From Chloroflexota bacterium (GTDB taxonomy: Bacteria > Chloroflexota > Anaerolineae > B4-G1), in contig JAAEPW010000708.1 in the NCBI GenBank assembly GCA_024232355.1, positions 1 to 24,712 of the forward strand: DNA of 24,712 nucleotides. Reading direction: 5' to 3'. Positions 22,752-24,712 of this stretch are shown here, piece after piece. Both the position numbers and the translations under genes were made by a program. Position 1 is the first letter of the stretch. Every line of letters starts with the position of its first letter. The notes below the pieces were generated by a model that was not told the origin of the DNA, did no database searches, and saw only the letters and a list, made by a program, of their open reading frames with translations.

Positions 22752-23441
22752 GTAGTAGAGAGTAAAGCACACCCGTTCTATACCGAGCACAATTCCCACA
22801 TTTCGAGGTAGACAATGCCCCACTCCCAACGCTCCCCCCCTCCCACCACAGCAAACCAAAGCCCTCACCCAGGCCCGTCCCCCCACAAGACACAGCAGCC
22901 TCGTTCCCCACCGCCAACTCCCCACCCCGCATCCCACCGCCCCTGGCCCAAGGAAACAAGGCAACGCACCACCTGGACAGAACAGAGGAAGACGGCGAGG
23001 GTGCGGAGTTAACCACACCGCCGCCGACCGGCAAGAGCGAATCAACATTCGCCTGGCCGTCCCTCGACTTGAGCGCTCTCGCCAATTAGAGAGCCTGGGT
23101 AGACAATGGGGCTGCACTGCATCGCTCCAAGGCGTGGGGATGGCCCAAGAGTGCCGGAACTTCTTTCAATTGGCAAGCTGCTACCGGTGCATATTATCGA
23201 CGTGTGGGCTTGAGGTCTCTTCTGTCGGGTACTGAAATCATTTCGATGTTTTGACGACTTTTTGTACCTTTTCATCTGCGAGTTTTCCGTTTCGCCGATC
23301 TTTTTTCGTAACTGGAATCTTTTTTACCTCGCTACACCTTGCCTCTCCGGGGTTATTCCTCGGTATGCACGTTTTTTCTCAAAACATATTTGCCTTAAAT
23401 CCCAAATAGCAGTACAATCTCTCAAGTCGGCTTAGTTCAAC
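22752..23441. other. Gene-poor spacer: C-rich stretch then T-rich stretch
   Basis: No intact gene is convincing. Positions about 22815-22950 are very rich in C on the + strand, giving only low-complexity Pro/Ser/Thr frames. Positions about 23225-23390 are T-rich with several TTTTTT runs. Between them (about 23026-23160) a short frame reads RINIRLAVPRLERSRQLESL and on to LGRQWGC. This resembles the N-terminus of a ribbon-helix-helix plasmid protein and may be a relic of one. The IS3-family element begins at 23442. Confidence 0.4.
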
Positions 23442-23466
23442 TGATGTTCCCCCGATTTGGTGGACA
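23442..23466. repeat. IS3-family terminal inverted repeat (orfB side)
   Basis: This 25-bp end begins TGATGTTCCCCCGA and ends GGTGGACA. It matches the opposite end in 19 of 25 positions. Confidence 0.85.
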
Positions 23467-23471
23467 GGGAG

Positions 23472-24347
23472 TTAAGCGAACCTCCCTTCTGTTGAGTGAA
23501 TCAGTTCGAACTCTTCGGGGCTGAGATAGCCCAGCGAGGAGTGAAGCCGGTGCCGATTGTAGAATGCCTCAATGTAGTAAAAGATGTCAGACCTTGCTTG
23601 GTCGCGTGTACGATATACACGATGGTACACCCATTCGCTCTTCAGTGTACCGAAAAAGCTCTCCATCGGGGCATTGTCGTACCAGGTTCCAACACCATTC
23701 ATACTGATCTGAATATCGTGGTCCTTTAACAAAGCTTGATATGTACCGTCAGTGTACTGGCTGCCTTGATCCGAGTGATGAAGAAGGGCCAATTTAGGTT
23801 GACGTTGAGCGATAGCCATCATCAGAGCATCTACTGTTAGGTCGCTGGTCATCCGGTCCGACATTGCCCAACCAATGATCCGACGGCTGTACAAATCCAA
23901 AACCGCGGCCAAGTAGAGCCAGCCTTCCAGAGTCGATATGTAGGTGATATCAGTCAACCACTTCTGATTCGGACGGTCAGCCTCAAAGTTCCGATTCAGT
24001 AGGTTTGGAGCCACTGGATGAGCCTTGTTGCGCTTGGTTGTGGTCTTGAAGCGCTTCGTTTGCCTAGCTTGCAGGCTCCGCAGGCGCATCAAACGTGCCA
24101 CCCGGTTCTCGCTGCAGACCACACCTTGTTTCTTGAGGGCACGATAAATGCGTGGACTGCCATAGACTTGGTGGTTTTCATTGTACACGACCTCGATCTT
24201 CTTGTACAGTTCTTGGTTTGCCATCTCCCGCTTGCTGGCAGGTCGCTTGCGCCAAGCATAATATCCACTGGACGATACATCCAACATCCTGCACATCAGG
24301 GTGATTGGGAACTCGTCTCGGTGGTTCTCGATGTATTGAAATTTCAT
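23472..24347 (-). CDS. IS3-family transposase OrfB (DDE integrase domain)
   Basis: The 291-aa product has the IS3/retroviral integrase-type catalytic core. D133 lies in WLTDITY, D193 in HHSDQGSQY and E229 in APMESFFGTLK, giving the D-D-35-E spacing. An N-terminal HTH_21-like region (YGSPRIYRAL) and the terminal NRHRLHSSLGYLSPEEF segment are also family-typical. Length is normal and no stop interrupts it. Its ATG (24347) overlaps the orfA stop by 4 bp. The functional transposase is expected to be an OrfAB fusion made by -1 frameshifting in orfA. The frame is open from the slippery site through this ATG. It cuts and joins the element's ends during transposition. Confidence 0.93.
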   Translation of the reverse strand: MKFQYIENHRDEFPITLMCRMLDVSSSGYYAWRKRPASKREMANQELYKKIEVVYNENHQVYGSPRIYRALKKQGVVCSENRVARLMRLRSLQARQTKRFKTTTKRNKAHPVAPNLLNRNFEADRPNQKWLTDITYISTLEGWLYLAAVLDLYSRRIIGWAMSDRMTSDLTVDALMMAIAQRQPKLALLHHSDQGSQYTDGTYQALLKDHDIQISMNGVGTWYDNAPMESFFGTLKSEWVYHRVYRTRDQARSDIFYYIEAFYNRHRLHSSLGYLSPEEFELIHSTEGRFA

Positions 24348-24640
24348 CGTCTTGGTTGCGAGAAGATGGTCACTGCTTTTTTTAGGATGTCCCTTTCTTG
24401 ACGCAGGATTTTGTTCTCACGCTCCAGCTGATGGATTCGCTCTCGATCAAGCATAAGATGACCACGGCCTGGAAAAGCCTGTTCTCCGTTCTCTTCGAGT
24501 TCTCGTTTCCAGCGCCCAAGGCAACCTGTTCCAATACCTAAGTCGCGCTCGATTTGGGCCGCACTCTTGCCGCTTGTTTCTAGCAGCCGGACTGTTTCGA
24601 TCTTGAATTCGTTAGTATATGTCTTTCTTGTCTTTGTCAT
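24344..24640 (-). CDS. IS3-family OrfA (helix-turn-helix, leucine zipper)
   Basis: The chosen start (ATG complementary to 24638-24640) gives a 98-aa protein. GAGGAGG (complement of 24647-24653) is 6 nt upstream, whereas the longer frame to 24655 begins within or above this ribosome-binding site. The protein has an HTH_Tnp_1/Tn3-like N-terminus (YTNEFKIETVRLL, AAQIERDLGI), a WKRELEE turn and a heptad coiled coil (IHQLERENKILRQERDILKK). OrfA binds the terminal inverted repeats and regulates transposition. The 3' end overlaps orfB by 4 bp in the -1 frame. Confidence 0.92.
   Translation of the reverse strand: MTKTRKTYTNEFKIETVRLLETSGKSAAQIERDLGIGTGCLGRWKRELEENGEQAFPGRGHLMLDRERIHQLERENKILRQERDILKKAVTIFSQPRR
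24377..24383 (-). promoter_or_regulatory. A7 slippery heptamer for -1 frameshifting (OrfAB fusion)
   Basis: On the - strand orfA reads CTA AAA AAA GCA, a run of seven A's in the A-AAA-AAA phase followed by G. After a -1 slip the frame is open (KKSSDHLLATKTM) straight into orfB. This is the standard expression strategy of the family. Confidence 0.8.
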
Positions 24641-24660
24641 TCTGTTCCTCCTCAAGTGAT

Positions 24661-24666
24661 ATTATA
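24661..24666 (-). promoter_or_regulatory. -10 box of the IS transposase promoter
   Basis: TATAAT on the - strand lies about 20 bp upstream of the orfA start and close to the terminal inverted repeat. No good -35 is visible at 17 bp, so the -35 may come partly from the inverted repeat or flanking DNA. Confidence 0.45.
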
Positions 24667-24687
24667 CACGATCTTGGCTTATTCTCA

Positions 24688-24712
24688 TGTCCACTTTTTC
24701 GGGGGAACCCCA
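24688..24712. repeat. IS3-family terminal inverted repeat (orfA side), at the window end
   Basis: Read on the - strand it begins TGGGGTTCCCCCGA and ends AGTGGACA, matching the other end in 19 of 25 positions. It finishes on the last base of the window. Confidence 0.85.

Larger units (their letters stand above)
23442..24712 (-). mobile_element. Complete IS3-family insertion sequence, 1271 bp
   Basis: Terminal inverted repeats of 25 bp (23442-23466 and 24688-24712) match at 19 positions, share GTTCCCCCGA and GTGGACA, and have the TG...CA ends typical of IS3 elements. Inside are overlapping orfA and orfB on the - strand with an A7 frameshift site. The right repeat ends on the last base of the window, so the target duplication cannot be checked. 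All parts look intact, so it is probably a recent or active copy. Confidence 0.92.

Overview
The window looks like part of a plasmid, or an integrated plasmid/phage-like element, joined to a cluster of very large cell-surface genes. The host is most likely a Chloroflexota bacterium (Anaerolineae/Caldilineae-like). This rests on the long FG-GAP and DUF11 repeat proteins and on a shared C-terminal tail of the type (Y/I)-LP-(I/L)-x-x-KN. No rRNA or other taxonomic marker is present, so the assignment is an inference.

Layout. Positions 1-3824 hold a tail of an upstream ORF, a GTGACAG repeat array, a zinc-ribbon protein, two small membrane proteins, a ParM-like actin ATPase, a putative ParR-like DNA-binding partner and a membrane-anchored protein, all on the + strand and tightly spaced. 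A second GTGACAG cluster, arranged as a 17-bp perfect inverted repeat, lies between the parM-like and parR-like genes. Positions 3825-5346 carry no convincing gene. They hold a TGCCA array with 21/22-bp spacing, an AT-rich stretch and a degenerate tandem array of Shine-Dalgarno-plus-ATG modules. Positions 5347-7010 hold small genes (zinc-ribbon, HNH nuclease, hypotheticals) and two DNA-methyltransferase relics: a D12-class N-terminus and an MT-A70-class C-terminus.

Positions 7007-10708 form the replication module. It contains a 789-aa initiator with two winged-helix-like segments and a DnaD-like C-terminal region, a DnaC-like AAA+ loader overlapping it by 4 bp, and a truncated second DnaC-like gene. 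Inside the initiator gene are eight DNA repeats alternating 32 and 31 bp (mean 31.5 bp, three helical turns), read alternately in two frames and followed by a short AT-rich stretch. This is the layout of a phage-lambda O-gene origin and is the most interesting feature of the window.

Positions 10709-11463 hold a 142-bp MITE-like element with 17-bp perfect terminal repeats and a 7-bp target duplication, a small gene broken by two frameshifts, and a good sigma-70-type promoter. Positions 11464-22675 encode four exported proteins on the + strand: a 2014-aa protein with 14 FG-GAP and 7 DUF11 repeats, two paralogous DUF1566/Lcl-type proteins, and a 1006-aa protein with GW-type, DUF11 and cadherin-like domains. 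A strong intrinsic terminator follows. After a gene-poor stretch, a complete IS3-family element (23442-24712, - strand, orfA/orfB with an A7 frameshift site) ends exactly at the last base of the window, which suggests a contig break at a multicopy IS.
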